The notes beneath the pieces were generated by a model. The model had not been told where the DNA came from. It made no database searches and saw nothing but the letters and a program-made list of their open reading frames with translations. A program made the position numbers and the translations under genes. This document shows positions 8,926 to 17,976 of a stretch of 58,459 nt of DNA, in pieces (within the stretch, counting starts at the first letter, position 1; each line of letters starts with the position of its first letter). The stretch comes from Streptomyces sp. DI166 (GTDB lineage: Bacteria > Actinomycetota > Actinomycetes > Streptomycetales > Streptomycetaceae): positions 1 to 58,459 of the forward strand of contig NZ_FLSP01000054.1 in NCBI RefSeq assembly GCF_900091315.1, in the 5' to 3' direction.

Positions 8926-9085
8926 GGGTGCAGTCTTCCGGTTGACGGTCCGAAAACCCAAACGGAATGTCACGAGGGGCGACGGGGATGGCCAACGCAC
9001 GGGGTCCGGCGGGCGGTGGGGCACCGGTATCAGGCCAGCCGTACAGGGTTAAACGGAACGGGTGCGACCGGCCCTCCCGGAGGTG

Positions 9086-10213
9086 CTACATCAGCGGGGT
9101 CAGGAAGCGGCGCAGGGATTCCTCGTAGGCCGTGGGGTCGGCGTTCCACATGGCGCCGTGGGGTGCCCGCTTGACCGTCTGGAGCGCGACCAGGTTCGGG
9201 CGGGCGGCCGCGAGGCGCCGGGAGCGGTCCCAAGGGGCGACCGTGTCGTCGGGTCCGTGGAAGATCAGGGTCGGCACGGTGAGCGTGTCCGGGGTGTGCT
9301 CGGGGCCGGCGTGGTCGCCGTACAGGCCCGTACGGCCCTGGGCGGCGCGGACGGCGAGCGGGAGCAGGGCGCCCGGGGTGCGGCGGGCCGACGCCAGGGC
9401 GCGCAGGGTGGCCTCCCAGTCGAGCACCGGGGAGTCCAGGACGAGGCCGGAGACGCGCCCGCGCAGCCCGGAGCGGGCGGCGGCGCGCAGGGCCATGCTG
9501 GCGCCGGTGGACCAGCCGAGCAGGACGACCTGTTCGGCGCCGTGGCTGACGGCGTAGCGGATCGCCGCGTCCAGGTCGCGCCACTCGGTCTCGCCGAGGT
9601 GGTTCAGGCCGTCCGGGGGGCGGGGTGCGCCGAGGTCGCCGCGGTAGGCGGGGGCGAGCACCGGGAAGTGGCGGGCATGGAGGAACTCCATGACGTTCAT
9701 GGCGACTTCGCGGGTGGTGCCGAGTCCGTGCACGGCGATGACCCAGGTGGCGCGACTGCCGGGGACGAACCAGGCGGGCAGGATGCCGAGTTCACCGGGG
9801 ATCTCGACGTCGGCGTGGTCGAGACCGAGTGCGGAGGCCGGGTCGCCGACATGGAGATTCGGGGTCAGCCAGACCTTGTCGCCGGGGGTGAGGCTGCCAT
9901 GGGTGACGCGCTCCAGCCGGCGGACGACGGTGTCGGCGGTCTGGCTCGCGGCTCCGAGCACGGCGCCGACGACGGCGTGCGAGCCGTCGCCGCCGAGCCC
10001 GTAGGTACCGGGCCGCAGCGAGGCGAGATCCCGGGTGAGCGTGATCTGCCCGGCCGCCGTGCCGTGCACCGTGAGCCGGGGTTCGGTGGGCAGCGGCCTG
10101 CCCGAGGGCGCCTTCAGCGCGGCATCGCTGGCCAGCCGCCCGGCGGCCACGCTCGCCGCCCCGGCGGCCAGGGCCATGGTGACGGCAGCGGCCGTCGCTG
10201 TGACAGTGCGCAC
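9086..10213 (-). CDS. Alpha/beta hydrolase, secreted or membrane-tethered
   Basis: 375 aa. An N-terminal hydrophobic stretch (TVTATAAAVTMALAAGAASVAAG) looks like a signal peptide or anchor. The alpha/beta hydrolase fold follows: oxyanion strand WVIAVHGLGTTREV, nucleophile elbow GWSTGAS (GxSxG), an aspartate in FHGPDDTVAP, and a catalytic-type histidine in KRAPHGAMWNADP. The ~140 residues before the hydrolase core are beta-rich. Substrate unknown; the core resembles serine aminopeptidase S33/esterase-type hydrolases. It lies downstream of the aldolase gene but is separated from it by ~210 bp containing a tandem repeat, so it is probably transcribed separately. Confidence 0.8.
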   Translation of the reverse strand: MRTVTATAAAVTMALAAGAASVAAGRLASDAALKAPSGRPLPTEPRLTVHGTAAGQITLTRDLASLRPGTYGLGGDGSHAVVGAVLGAASQTADTVVRRLERVTHGSLTPGDKVWLTPNLHVGDPASALGLDHADVEIPGELGILPAWFVPGSRATWVIAVHGLGTTREVAMNVMEFLHARHFPVLAPAYRGDLGAPRPPDGLNHLGETEWRDLDAAIRYAVSHGAEQVVLLGWSTGASMALRAAARSGLRGRVSGLVLDSPVLDWEATLRALASARRTPGALLPLAVRAAQGRTGLYGDHAGPEHTPDTLTVPTLIFHGPDDTVAPWDRSRRLAAARPNLVALQTVKRAPHGAMWNADPTAYEESLRRFLTPLM

Positions 10214-10299
10214 CCCACCAGTGTCCTGGCGGACGGCTCGGGGGGCCAGTGGGAGGGGGATGGGGGGTGACCGGGCGGCGGCGCCGGGAAGGCCGTGGC

Positions 10300-10425
10300 G
10301 CGGATTCCGGCGTGTGGGTTTGGGCGAGCGGATCTCGGCACGCGGATTCCGGGACGCGGATTCCGGGCCGTGGATTCCGGGCCGTGGATTCCGGGCCGTG
10401 GATTCCGGGCCGTGGATTTCGGCGT
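10300..10425. repeat. Nine-unit 14-bp tandem repeat
   Basis: Nine 14-bp units lie in one phase. The best five are GCGGATTCCGGGAC (10342), GCGGATTCCGGGCC (10356) and three identical GTGGATTCCGGGCC (10370, 10384, 10398). Degenerate units flank them at 10300, 10314, 10328 and 10412. The array ends two bases before the aldolase stop codon at 10427. Because 14 is not a multiple of 3, it is not evolving as coding sequence. It lies between two leftward genes. Confidence 0.85.
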
Positions 10426-10426
10426 G

Positions 10427-11128
10427 TCAGCCTTGCTGGCCGTAGCCCTTCAGCTTTGCCGCCACCTCGGACAGTTGGGCGGGGGTCAGGAGCGACGGGG
10501 TCAGGCCCGGTACCGACGACGCGGTGAGCCAGACCCGGCACATCCACTCCAGTTGGGAGGTGCGGTCGTAGGCCTGGGCCAGGGTCGTGCCGTAGGTCAG
10601 CGTGCCGTGGTTCTGGAGCAGGCAGGCCGTGCGGTCGGTGAGGGCGCGGAGCATGTTCTCGGCCAACTCCGCGGTGCCGTACGTCGCATAGGGGGCAACC
10701 CGGACGGGGCCGCCGAGGTCCGCGGTGATGTAGTGGATCGCCGGGACCTGCTGGACCAGCGTCGAGACGGCCGTGGCGTGGACCGCGTGGGTGTGCACGA
10801 CGGCGCGCGCGTCGGTGGCGGCGTACACCGCGAGATGCATCGGCAGCTCACTGGTCGGGCGGAGCGTGCCGAGCACCCGGCGGCCGGAGAGGTCCACGCC
10901 GGTCACGTCGGCCGGTCCGAGCCTGTCGTACGGCACTCCCGTCGGTGTGACCAGCACGGTGTCGCCGACGCGCACCGAGACATTGCCCGAGGTGCCGACG
11001 ACGAGCCCTTCGGTCACTGTCCGCCGGGCCGTCGTGACCAGTTCCTCCCAGGCCCGCGCCTCCTCGGGACCCACACCTTCCGGCCACCGCTCCCCCACGT
11101 CCCGCTGCTCACCTCGCCGCTCAGCCAT
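10427..11128 (-). CDS. Class II aldolase/adducin family protein
   Basis: 233 aa from the ATG of MAERRGEQRDVGERW; a longer frame has no better start. The family hallmarks are present: GTSGNVSVR (phosphate-binding loop), the zinc pair HTHAVHATA, and a third histidine in LLQNHGTLTYG. Class II aldolases of this size include L-fuculose-1-phosphate aldolase (FucA) and related sugar-phosphate enzymes using Zn2+; the substrate cannot be told from sequence. Transcribed away from the lysozyme gene, with a 195-bp shared upstream region. Confidence 0.83.
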   Translation of the reverse strand: MAERRGEQRDVGERWPEGVGPEEARAWEELVTTARRTVTEGLVVGTSGNVSVRVGDTVLVTPTGVPYDRLGPADVTGVDLSGRRVLGTLRPTSELPMHLAVYAATDARAVVHTHAVHATAVSTLVQQVPAIHYITADLGGPVRVAPYATYGTAELAENMLRALTDRTACLLQNHGTLTYGTTLAQAYDRTSQLEWMCRVWLTASSVPGLTPSLLTPAQLSEVAAKLKGYGQQG

Positions 11129-11323
11129 GCCGTGATCCTGCCAGTCCGCCCCTCGAACACCGTGGAGTCGGGGCACTTTAGGCCGGAAGCCCAACCTCCG
11201 GAAGAGGGCATAGGCTCCCAAAACGGTCGCTATCCGTACTTGGCCGAGGAACACCGATCATTCTTGCCCCATCCCCTACTCTCTGGCTGATTTGTTGTGC
11301 ACGTCGCCATTCCGGGGGGAAAC

Positions 11324-12073
11324 ATGGCTCGTGATCGCACACCGTCCCGCCACCGCGCCCGCGTCCTCGCGGCGTCCGCGGCCGCGCTGGCCGTAGCGGG
11401 AACCGCGCTGGCCGAGTCACCGGCCGCCGCGGCGAGCAGGCCCAAGGGGCACGACGTCTCGTCGCACCAGAAGAACGTCGACTGGCAGCGGGCGAGGGCC
11501 AAGGGCGCCCGGTTCGTCTACGTCAAGGCGACCGAGTCCCACACCTACCGCAACCCCTACTTCAACCAGCAGTACACCGGTTCACGCAGCGCCGGCCTCA
11601 TCCGCGGCGCCTACCATTTCGCGCTCCCGGACAAGTCCTCCGGCAGGAAGCAGGCCGCCCACTTCGTGCGCAACGGCGGCGGCTGGACCGCGGACGGCTG
11701 GACCCTGCCGCCCGCGCTGGACATCGAATACAACCCGTACGACAAGGACCACAAGTGCTACGGCCTGTCCCGGTCCCGGACGGTCGGTTGGATCAAGGCG
11801 TTCAGCGACGAGGTGAAACGGCTCACCGGCCGCCGCCCGGTGATCTACACGACCACTCACTGGTGGAACACCTGCACCGGCGGCAACCGCGACCTGGCCG
11901 CCGATCACGCGCTGTGGGTGGCCCGCTACAGCTCCTCCGACGCAGGCACGCTGCCCGCCGGATGGTCGGCGTGGACCTTCTGGCAGTACGACAACGGCGG
12001 CACCCTTCCGGGTGATCAGAATCTCTTCAACGGCTCCCTGAAACAGCTCAAAAAGCTCGCCCGGGGCACCTGA
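11324..12073 (+). CDS. Secreted GH25 lysozyme (1,4-beta-N-acetylmuramidase)
   Basis: 249 aa from the ATG of MARDRTPSRHRARVL; GGGGGGA sits just upstream, whereas an ATG-like start 27 bp further up lacks a site. A signal peptide (RARVLAASAAALAVAGTALA with AXA sites near 30-37) is followed by a GH25 domain: GHDVSSHQKNVDW at about 42, FVYVKATESHTYRNP, GAYHFALPD, and the catalytic DxE-type strand PALDIEYNPYD. It would cut peptidoglycan outside the cell. No separate cell-wall-binding module is present. Single gene with its own promoter region. Confidence 0.9.
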   Translation: MARDRTPSRHRARVLAASAAALAVAGTALAESPAAAASRPKGHDVSSHQKNVDWQRARAKGARFVYVKATESHTYRNPYFNQQYTGSRSAGLIRGAYHFALPDKSSGRKQAAHFVRNGGGWTADGWTLPPALDIEYNPYDKDHKCYGLSRSRTVGWIKAFSDEVKRLTGRRPVIYTTTHWWNTCTGGNRDLAADHALWVARYSSSDAGTLPAGWSAWTFWQYDNGGTLPGDQNLFNGSLKQLKKLARGT

Positions 12074-12168
12074 TCCCGCCGCGCATCTGCCGTACGTCAC
12101 CAAGCGGAACCGCACGGTGAAAGCGGAATGCCTGGACCCCGTGTTCCGACACCGCGCGGCCCGCCCCA

Positions 12169-12201
12169 GTTCACCTTCCGTTCACTCAGGTTTCCTACCT
12201 T
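12169..12201 (+). promoter_or_regulatory. PHO box-like direct repeats (PhoP operator)
   Basis: GTTCACCTTCC (12169-12179) is followed without a gap by GTTCACTCAGG (12180-12190) and a degenerate third unit TTTCCTACCTT. This is the 11-nt direct-repeat form of the Streptomyces PhoP-binding site, with GTTCACC as its conserved core. It ends about 37-48 bp before the phosphate transporter start, a sensible promoter-proximal position. Confidence 0.75.
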
Positions 12202-12237
12202 CAGCCGACCGATGACTTCGAACGATTGCCTGGGTAA

Positions 12238-13503
12238 ATGGAAAGCTTCTCGCTGATCCTCGCGATTGTGGTGGTAACCGCACTCGCGTTCGATTTCACG
12301 AACGGTTTCCACGACACCGCCAACGCGATGGCCACCACCATCTCGACCGGCGCGCTCAAGCCCAAGGTCGCGGTGGCCATGTCCGCCGCGCTCAACCTTG
12401 TCGGCGCCTTCCTCTCCGTGGAGGTCGCCAACACGATCTCCAAAGGTCTCGTCGACGAGGCCGGCATCCGTCCCGAGGTCATCTTCGCCGCCCTGGTCGG
12501 CGCGATCCTCTGGAACCTCCTGACATGGCTGGTGGGCCTGCCCTCCAGCTCCTCGCACGCCCTCATGGGCGGCCTCATCGGCGCCACCATCGCCTCGGCG
12601 GGCGTCGGCGCGGTCCACGGCGACGTGCTCGTCACCAAGGTCCTGCTCCCGGCCGTCGCGGCCCCGATCGTCGCGGGCGTCGCGGCGATGTTCGCCACCC
12701 GGCTGACGTACTCCTTCGGCAAGAAGGCCGAAGGGTCCAAGGCGTCCGAGAAGGGGTACCGCGCCGGGCAGATCGCCTCGGCCGGCCTGGTCTCCCTCGC
12801 CCACGGCACCAACGACGCCCAGAAGACCATGGGCATCATCACCCTCGCCCTGGTCGCGGGCGGCGCCGTCGCCCCCGACTCCGACCCGCCCGTCTGGGTC
12901 ATCCTCTCGGCGGGCCTCGCCATCGCGCTCGGCACCTACCTCGGCGGCTGGCGCATCATCCGCACCATGGGCAAGGGCCTGACCGACCTCCAGCCGCAGC
13001 AGGGCTTCGCCGCCCAGACCAGCGCGGCGACGGTCATCCTGGCCTCCTCCCACCTCGGCTTCTCCCTGTCCACCACGCACTCCGTCTCCGGCTCGGTGAT
13101 GGGCGCGGGTCTCGGCCGCAAGGGCGGTGTCGTCCGCTGGTCGACGGCCACGCGGATGTTCGTCGCCTGGGGTCTGACCCTGCCGGCCGCCGCCCTGGTG
13201 GGTGCGATCGCGGAGTGGGTCACCGGCTTCGGCAGCTGGGGCACCGGGCTGGTCGCGGCGTTCCTGGTCGCCTCCAGCGCGGCGATCTGGAAGATCTCGC
13301 GGCGCGAGGTCGTCGACCACACCAACGTCAACGAGCCCGAGCCGGAGGAGCCCGCGGGTGTCGTGACCACGGCGGTCGCGGCGGTCGCTCCGCCTCCCAC
13401 CGCGGGGGCGGTGAGCGAGGACCTGACGGCCACGATCGCGGCCCCGGTGACCGAACCGGCTCCGTCTCCGGCCCCGGCCGCGTCGCCGGCCACCACCGTC
13501 TGA
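12238..13503 (+). CDS. pitH2: Low-affinity inorganic phosphate transporter, Pit family
   Basis: 421 aa. The Pit/PiT signature appears twice: FDFTNGFHDTANAMATTIST near residue 20 and SLAHGTNDAQKTMGI near 195, plus GLPSSSSHALMGGL and LSTTHSVSGSVMGAG repeats. About ten hydrophobic helices. It takes up Pi as a neutral metal-phosphate complex with protons. The C-terminus ends in a disordered Pro/Ala/Val-rich cytosolic tail of about 70 residues. The upstream PHO box suggests control by PhoR-PhoP, and a 73-aa membrane protein follows 30 bp downstream in the same operon. The symbol is by position and type relative to S. coelicolor. Confidence 0.9.
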   Translation: MESFSLILAIVVVTALAFDFTNGFHDTANAMATTISTGALKPKVAVAMSAALNLVGAFLSVEVANTISKGLVDEAGIRPEVIFAALVGAILWNLLTWLVGLPSSSSHALMGGLIGATIASAGVGAVHGDVLVTKVLLPAVAAPIVAGVAAMFATRLTYSFGKKAEGSKASEKGYRAGQIASAGLVSLAHGTNDAQKTMGIITLALVAGGAVAPDSDPPVWVILSAGLAIALGTYLGGWRIIRTMGKGLTDLQPQQGFAAQTSAATVILASSHLGFSLSTTHSVSGSVMGAGLGRKGGVVRWSTATRMFVAWGLTLPAAALVGAIAEWVTGFGSWGTGLVAAFLVASSAAIWKISRREVVDHTNVNEPEPEEPAGVVTTAVAAVAPPPTAGAVSEDLTATIAAPVTEPAPSPAPAASPATTV

Positions 13504-13533
13504 CCTCCCCCACCCGGCGAAGGAAACACCACC

Positions 13534-13755
13534 ATGAAGATCGACTGGGCGGCTCTCGGCTCCGTCTTCGGCGTCAGCCTCGTGGTCACCGTGGCCCTCG
13601 TGGCCCTGTTCACCCTCGGCATCGCGGGCCTCGCGCGCCGCGAGCGGGCGGCGGAACAGGGCGGGTCCGCGGCTGCGGCCGTCACCGGGGCGTACGCGTG
13701 CTTCGCGGCTTGCGCGGCGGCGGTGGGGTACGGGATCTATTTGATCGTGGCCTGA
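13534..13755 (+). CDS. Small two-helix membrane protein next to Pit transporter
   Basis: 73 aa: MKIDWAALGSVFGVSL opens a first transmembrane helix (about 8-33), a basic loop RRERAAEQ follows, and a second helix (AYACFAACAAAVGYGIYLIV) ends the protein. GAAGGA six to ten bases upstream is a good ribosome binding site. Found directly behind pit genes in streptomycetes; probably an accessory of the transporter, but no function is known. Confidence 0.8.
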   Translation: MKIDWAALGSVFGVSLVVTVALVALFTLGIAGLARRERAAEQGGSAAAAVTGAYACFAACAAAVGYGIYLIVA

Positions 13756-13788
13756 ACGACTCTTTCGCGCCCTGTTCCGGGGGCCCCT

Positions 13789-16700
13789 CTAGTGGGGGTT
13801 CGCGGGGCAGGGCGCTTCGCCGTTCGGCAGGGCGTAGTCGGCCAGGGGGACGCAGAGGGCTTTGACGAGTGCGTCGGGGTTCAAGGGGATGCGCCAGATC
13901 CCCCAGTCCGTGCCGTAGTGCAACCCGTCCTCGTCGATGCGCCAGGCGCTCTCTTCCCAGAGGCCGTCCAGCAGGCCGATCGCTTGCTCGCCTTCCTCGG
14001 ACCAAAGCCCGGCACCGGAGCCTGAGTTGTGGACGGAGGTCAGCACCATGTGCCCGTCGGCGCCGTAGGCCCTGACCACGGGCTGATCTCCGACGGGCAG
14101 CCGCCGAAGCTCCTCCCCCGTGTCGGGGTCCAGCACGGCCAAACCGTCGCGCAGCATCACCGCCACGCGCTCTCCGTCGTCGCGGAACCGCAGCCCCAGC
14201 CGGTGGTGTTCGTCCCTGAGTGGGCCCAGTCGCCACGTGGTGCCGCGCCCCTCGGCTTCCTCAGGGTCCCAGAAGGTGACTGTTCCGTCCTGTCGCAGCA
14301 CCCAGGCCGTCCCGTCCCTGGGCGAGACCTCGATGGCCAGACAGGGCGAGCTTTCCGGGTCGTCGCAGCCCGGCGCGTGGGCGGAAGCGAGGTCGCCCCG
14401 GCTGTCGAGCCGCTGGACGCCGCCCTTGCCGAGGACGAGGAAGTCGTCGCCGCTCAGCGAGCGGACGTCCCGCACGGCGGGGTCGGCCTTCACGTCGATC
14501 GCTCTTCTGACCAGACGCAGCCCGGTGGACCCCCGCTCGAAGAGCGCCCAGCCCGTGTCCCCGAAGGCCACCAGGAAGCGTCCGCTCCTGCTGAAGACGA
14601 CGCTGTCGGAGTCCGCGCTGAAACCGGCCCTCTTGGTACGCAGTTGCCGCCGGTGCTTCCCGGTGCCCACCGCGATCACCAGGCGGGCTTCCGACAGCGC
14701 GGAGGCATGGGCCTCGCCGACCACGGCCAGCGTGCCCTGCGGGGCGAACGCGGCCGACTCCTTCCAGTCATGCCTCGGCAGGTCGTGGACCGGGGCCAGC
14801 CGGAAGGACACGAGATCCCGCTCGCACAGGACGTGCAGGACCGGACCGCCCGAGCCCCGCGCTGTGATGACGTCGCGCGCGTTGTCGGGGCACGCCTCCC
14901 GGATCCCCACGTAGGCGCCGGGCCGCGAGGTCATGTAGTCCGCGCCGGTCGCGGTGTCGTGCCAGACGGCATCACGTGTCACGTCACCGCCGACGAAGCG
15001 TCCCGTCGCGTCCGAGACCGACTGCGACCGGTATCTCCCCGCCGCCAAAATCCGGTCGCCGGTGGCCGGATTCCGATAGCCTCCGTCGAATTCCCGCACC
15101 CCTGCGGCCCCCAGCGTCCGGCCCCCGGCACCGAGCACAGCCATGTCGAAGGGCCCGTCCGTCCATCGCCGCGAGCCGGAACTCAGCGCGTGCGCACGCA
15201 CGGTCTCGGGCTCCCGGGCGTCCCCCGTGGGCGCCTCCTCACGGACGACGATCAGCGACTCGCCCTCGTCCCGGCCGGCGACCAGCGCAGCGTCCATCAG
15301 ACACTTGTCCGCCCCGGGTACGCCGGGCGGCGGTCCAGTCGTACGCCCGCGACCTGTGTCACGCAGGTGTATCCGCACCCGGTCCTGCTTCGTGCCCTCA
15401 AGGCACGTGCCCGCCCCCTCGTACTCCTCCTCCGTCACGGCCGCCACGTGCAGCAACACCCTGCCGTCGCCCGAGAAGTCCAGGGCGACACTGCTTGCCC
15501 CCGCCGGCCCTGGACGCTCCTTCCACTCGTCCACGATCCCGCCGTCGCGAGACCGCCACACCCTCCCCCGCCCGTCCGGCCCCGCCGCCGCGATCCGGGC
15601 CCCGTCATCGCTGACCGCGACCGAGTCAACGCCCTCGGGCACCCCGGGCAGCCGGTGCTTGCGCGGTCTGCCGGCGGACAGCCCGGTGACGGCCCACCCC
15701 CGCAGCCCGCCCCGGTCGCCCTCCTCCAGCACCGCCACCCGGCTCCCGTCCGCCGAGGCGGCCAGTGCCTTCACCCGCCCGTCCAGGAACCCCTCGCGGA
15801 CGCTGCGGGCCATGGACATACCGGGATAGGCATTGAGCAGCGCCCTGTGCGTCTCCTCGGTCGGCGCCGTCCGATGTGCGAGCACCGCCAGCGCGGCTCC
15901 CTCGACCGGGTCTTCGTCGAACCGCTCCATCGACCGTTCCGCCAGCTCATTCGCCGCCGCCACCCGCTCCCTGCGCTGCGCGTCCCGCCCCGCCTGCGTA
16001 ATGAAGTACGTCAGGGTCGCCGCGACCACGGCCAGCACCGTCACCAGCGCCACGCCCGTTCGCCTCCGCCGCACCGACCGCCGCTGATACTGCCTGCTGA
16101 GGCGGATGAACCCGGACTCCAAGTCGGACAGCTCCCCCACCCGAGCCCGAGCCACCCCCAACTCCCTCCCCCGCAGCAACAAATCCTCGTGCCTGTCGCT
16201 CTCCTCCCACTCCCGCACCCGCCCCCGGAGCTTCTCGTGCCAGGCCAGGAAGTCACGGGACTCGTCCAGCCACCCCCGCAAGGTGGGCCACTGCCGGACC
16301 AGGGCCTCGTGGGCCAGCGCGACCGTCTCCCGCCCCGAGCTGTCCCGTGAGATGACCAGCAGCCGAGTCCCCGCCAACGCCTGTGCAGCCGCCCGCAATT
16401 CCGCCGGCAGTTGGTCGAAGGACCGCGCGACACGGGCGTACTCCTTGCCCCGCACCGGACGGGCCAGCCGCTCGAAGAGGCGGCGGGCCGTGGCCTCGTC
16501 GGGGCCGCCGGGGGACTTGCAGACCTGGGTGAGTTGATGGTCCGCGTACCGGGACAGCGCTCCCTCCACGCCTCCGATCTCCCGGTACGCGGCGTGCGTC
16601 AGGCGGCCGTGCTCCCTCCGGTCCCACAGCTCCGCCAGCGCGAACTCGACCAGCGGGAGCGCCCCCGGTTCGCCCCCTGCCTCCGCGACCAGCGCCTCCG

Positions 16701-17976
16701 GCAGGCCCGGTTCGAAGTCCACCCCCGGAATCGCCTCGATCGGGCGGCGGACCACCTCGTCCAGCTGGGCGGGAGTCATGGGCGCCACCATCTGGACCGT
16801 GCCGCTCAGCGCCTCCGCACGGCCACCCGTCACCAACTCCTCCAGGGACGCCGACCGCAGAGTCGCCAGCACCCGCAGGCGGCGGCCCCCCGGATGCGCG
16901 GCGCGGGCCATCGGCAGCAGGACATCCAGCAGGGCACGGGCGTCGGCCGGGCGCGCCCCCACCGTCTCCTCGAACTGGTCCAGAAGGATCACGTGCCCGG
17001 CAGGCCCTGACTCCCTGAGCACACCCGCGCCCAGCAGCGTCGCCGTCTCGCGGTCATGGCCCAGGGCGCGCGCCAGGTCCCGTACCGACGGGAACTCGGC
17101 CCCCAGCGCCTCCCCCAGCGTCCGTACCGGGTCCGTGTCCGGCTGGCCCGCGAAGTCCGTCACCGAATAGCCCGCCGCGCGGAGCAGAGGGAGTACCCCG
17201 GCTCGTACCAGCGAGGACTTGCCCACCCCTGACGCTCCCGCCACCGGCACGAACGGGTGGTCGCGCAGCGCCTCCGCGATGCGCGCGCTGTCCGCCTGGC
17301 GGGCGAAGAACACCGCCGCGTCCTGTTCCCGGAAGGCCTCCAGGCCCCGGAAGGGGGACGGGCACAGGGCCGGGTCCAGGCCCAGGAGGTGCGCGGCCGG
17401 GATGAGATACGCCGTGCTCGCGCCCGCCCCTGTGTCGGCGGCCACCGTCATGCCGACCACGCCGCCCTGTTCCGTGTCCCAGACCGGGCCGCCCGAGAAG
17501 CCCCGGCCGATCGCCCGGCCCTGCGGCTCCATCGACGTCCAGCCCTTGCCCACCGGGGCGCGGAGGCGGCCGTCCACCCAGACTCCGTGGTTGTCGGTGC
17601 GCAGGGGGAAGCCCAGGACTCGGAACGGGTGGTCCCAGACCGACGTGCCGCCCGCCAGGCGTACCGCTGCCGTCCCCGGCACCGGGTCCACGCTCAGCAG
17701 CGCGATGTCGCCGCCGCCGTCCGACGCCACCGGGCGCCAGTGCGTGACCGTCGTCGGTACGCGGGCGGAGGGCTCGGGCAGGAGTGGGAAGTCGACCGTC
17801 ACCGGCCCCGACGGCGGCGAGAGGTCCGTGTCGGGCACTCCCAGCGCACTCGCCACCACATGCGCGCACGTGCACAGCGTGTTCTCGGCGATCAGGAAAC
17901 CCGTGCCCGTGACCTCGCCGTCCGTGCTCCAGAAGCGGGCGATGCCGCGCGGGAGTTCGTCGTCAGGGGCGGGCAT
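13789..17976 (-). CDS. Trypsin-like protease - nSTAND1 NTPase - beta-propeller protein
   Basis: 1395 aa. Residues 1-200 are a trypsin-fold protease with visible triad: H39 (CTCAHVV), D90 (GGDIALL) and S161 (GRGFSGGPVW). Residues ~205-600 are an nSTAND1 NTPase: FRGLEAFREQDA entry motif, Walker A GASGVGKSS at 247-255, Walker B VILLDQFEE at 329-337, then winged-helix-like segments. A coiled region precedes one transmembrane helix (GVALVTVLAVVAATLTYFI, about 640-658). The remaining ~700 residues are WD40/YVTN-like repeats (e.g. VKALAASADGSRVAVLEEGD). The architecture matches predicted conflict or signalling systems in which ligand sensing triggers protease activity. It starts inside the 3' end of the partner gene. 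Confidence 0.88.
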   Translation of the reverse strand: MPAPDDELPRGIARFWSTDGEVTGTGFLIAENTLCTCAHVVASALGVPDTDLSPPSGPVTVDFPLLPEPSARVPTTVTHWRPVASDGGGDIALLSVDPVPGTAAVRLAGGTSVWDHPFRVLGFPLRTDNHGVWVDGRLRAPVGKGWTSMEPQGRAIGRGFSGGPVWDTEQGGVVGMTVAADTGAGASTAYLIPAAHLLGLDPALCPSPFRGLEAFREQDAAVFFARQADSARIAEALRDHPFVPVAGASGVGKSSLVRAGVLPLLRAAGYSVTDFAGQPDTDPVRTLGEALGAEFPSVRDLARALGHDRETATLLGAGVLRESGPAGHVILLDQFEETVGARPADARALLDVLLPMARAAHPGGRRLRVLATLRSASLEELVTGGRAEALSGTVQMVAPMTPAQLDEVVRRPIEAIPGVDFEPGLPEALVAEAGGEPGALPLVEFALAELWDRREHGRLTHAAYREIGGVEGALSRYADHQLTQVCKSPGGPDEATARRLFERLARPVRGKEYARVARSFDQLPAELRAAAQALAGTRLLVISRDSSGRETVALAHEALVRQWPTLRGWLDESRDFLAWHEKLRGRVREWEESDRHEDLLLRGRELGVARARVGELSDLESGFIRLSRQYQRRSVRRRRTGVALVTVLAVVAATLTYFITQAGRDAQRRERVAAANELAERSMERFDEDPVEGAALAVLAHRTAPTEETHRALLNAYPGMSMARSVREGFLDGRVKALAASADGSRVAVLEEGDRGGLRGWAVTGLSAGRPRKHRLPGVPEGVDSVAVSDDGARIAAAGPDGRGRVWRSRDGGIVDEWKERPGPAGASSVALDFSGDGRVLLHVAAVTEEEYEGAGTCLEGTKQDRVRIHLRDTGRGRTTGPPPGVPGADKCLMDAALVAGRDEGESLIVVREEAPTGDAREPETVRAHALSSGSRRWTDGPFDMAVLGAGGRTLGAAGVREFDGGYRNPATGDRILAAGRYRSQSVSDATGRFVGGDVTRDAVWHDTATGADYMTSRPGAYVGIREACPDNARDVITARGSGGPVLHVLCERDLVSFRLAPVHDLPRHDWKESAAFAPQGTLAVVGEAHASALSEARLVIAVGTGKHRRQLRTKRAGFSADSDSVVFSRSGRFLVAFGDTGWALFERGSTGLRLVRRAIDVKADPAVRDVRSLSGDDFLVLGKGGVQRLDSRGDLASAHAPGCDDPESSPCLAIEVSPRDGTAWVLRQDGTVTFWDPEEAEGRGTTWRLGPLRDEHHRLGLRFRDDGERVAVMLRDGLAVLDPDTGEELRRLPVGDQPVVRAYGADGHMVLTSVHNSGSGAGLWSEEGEQAIGLLDGLWEESAWRIDEDGLHYGTDWGIWRIPLNPDALVKALCVPLADYALPNGEAPCPANPH

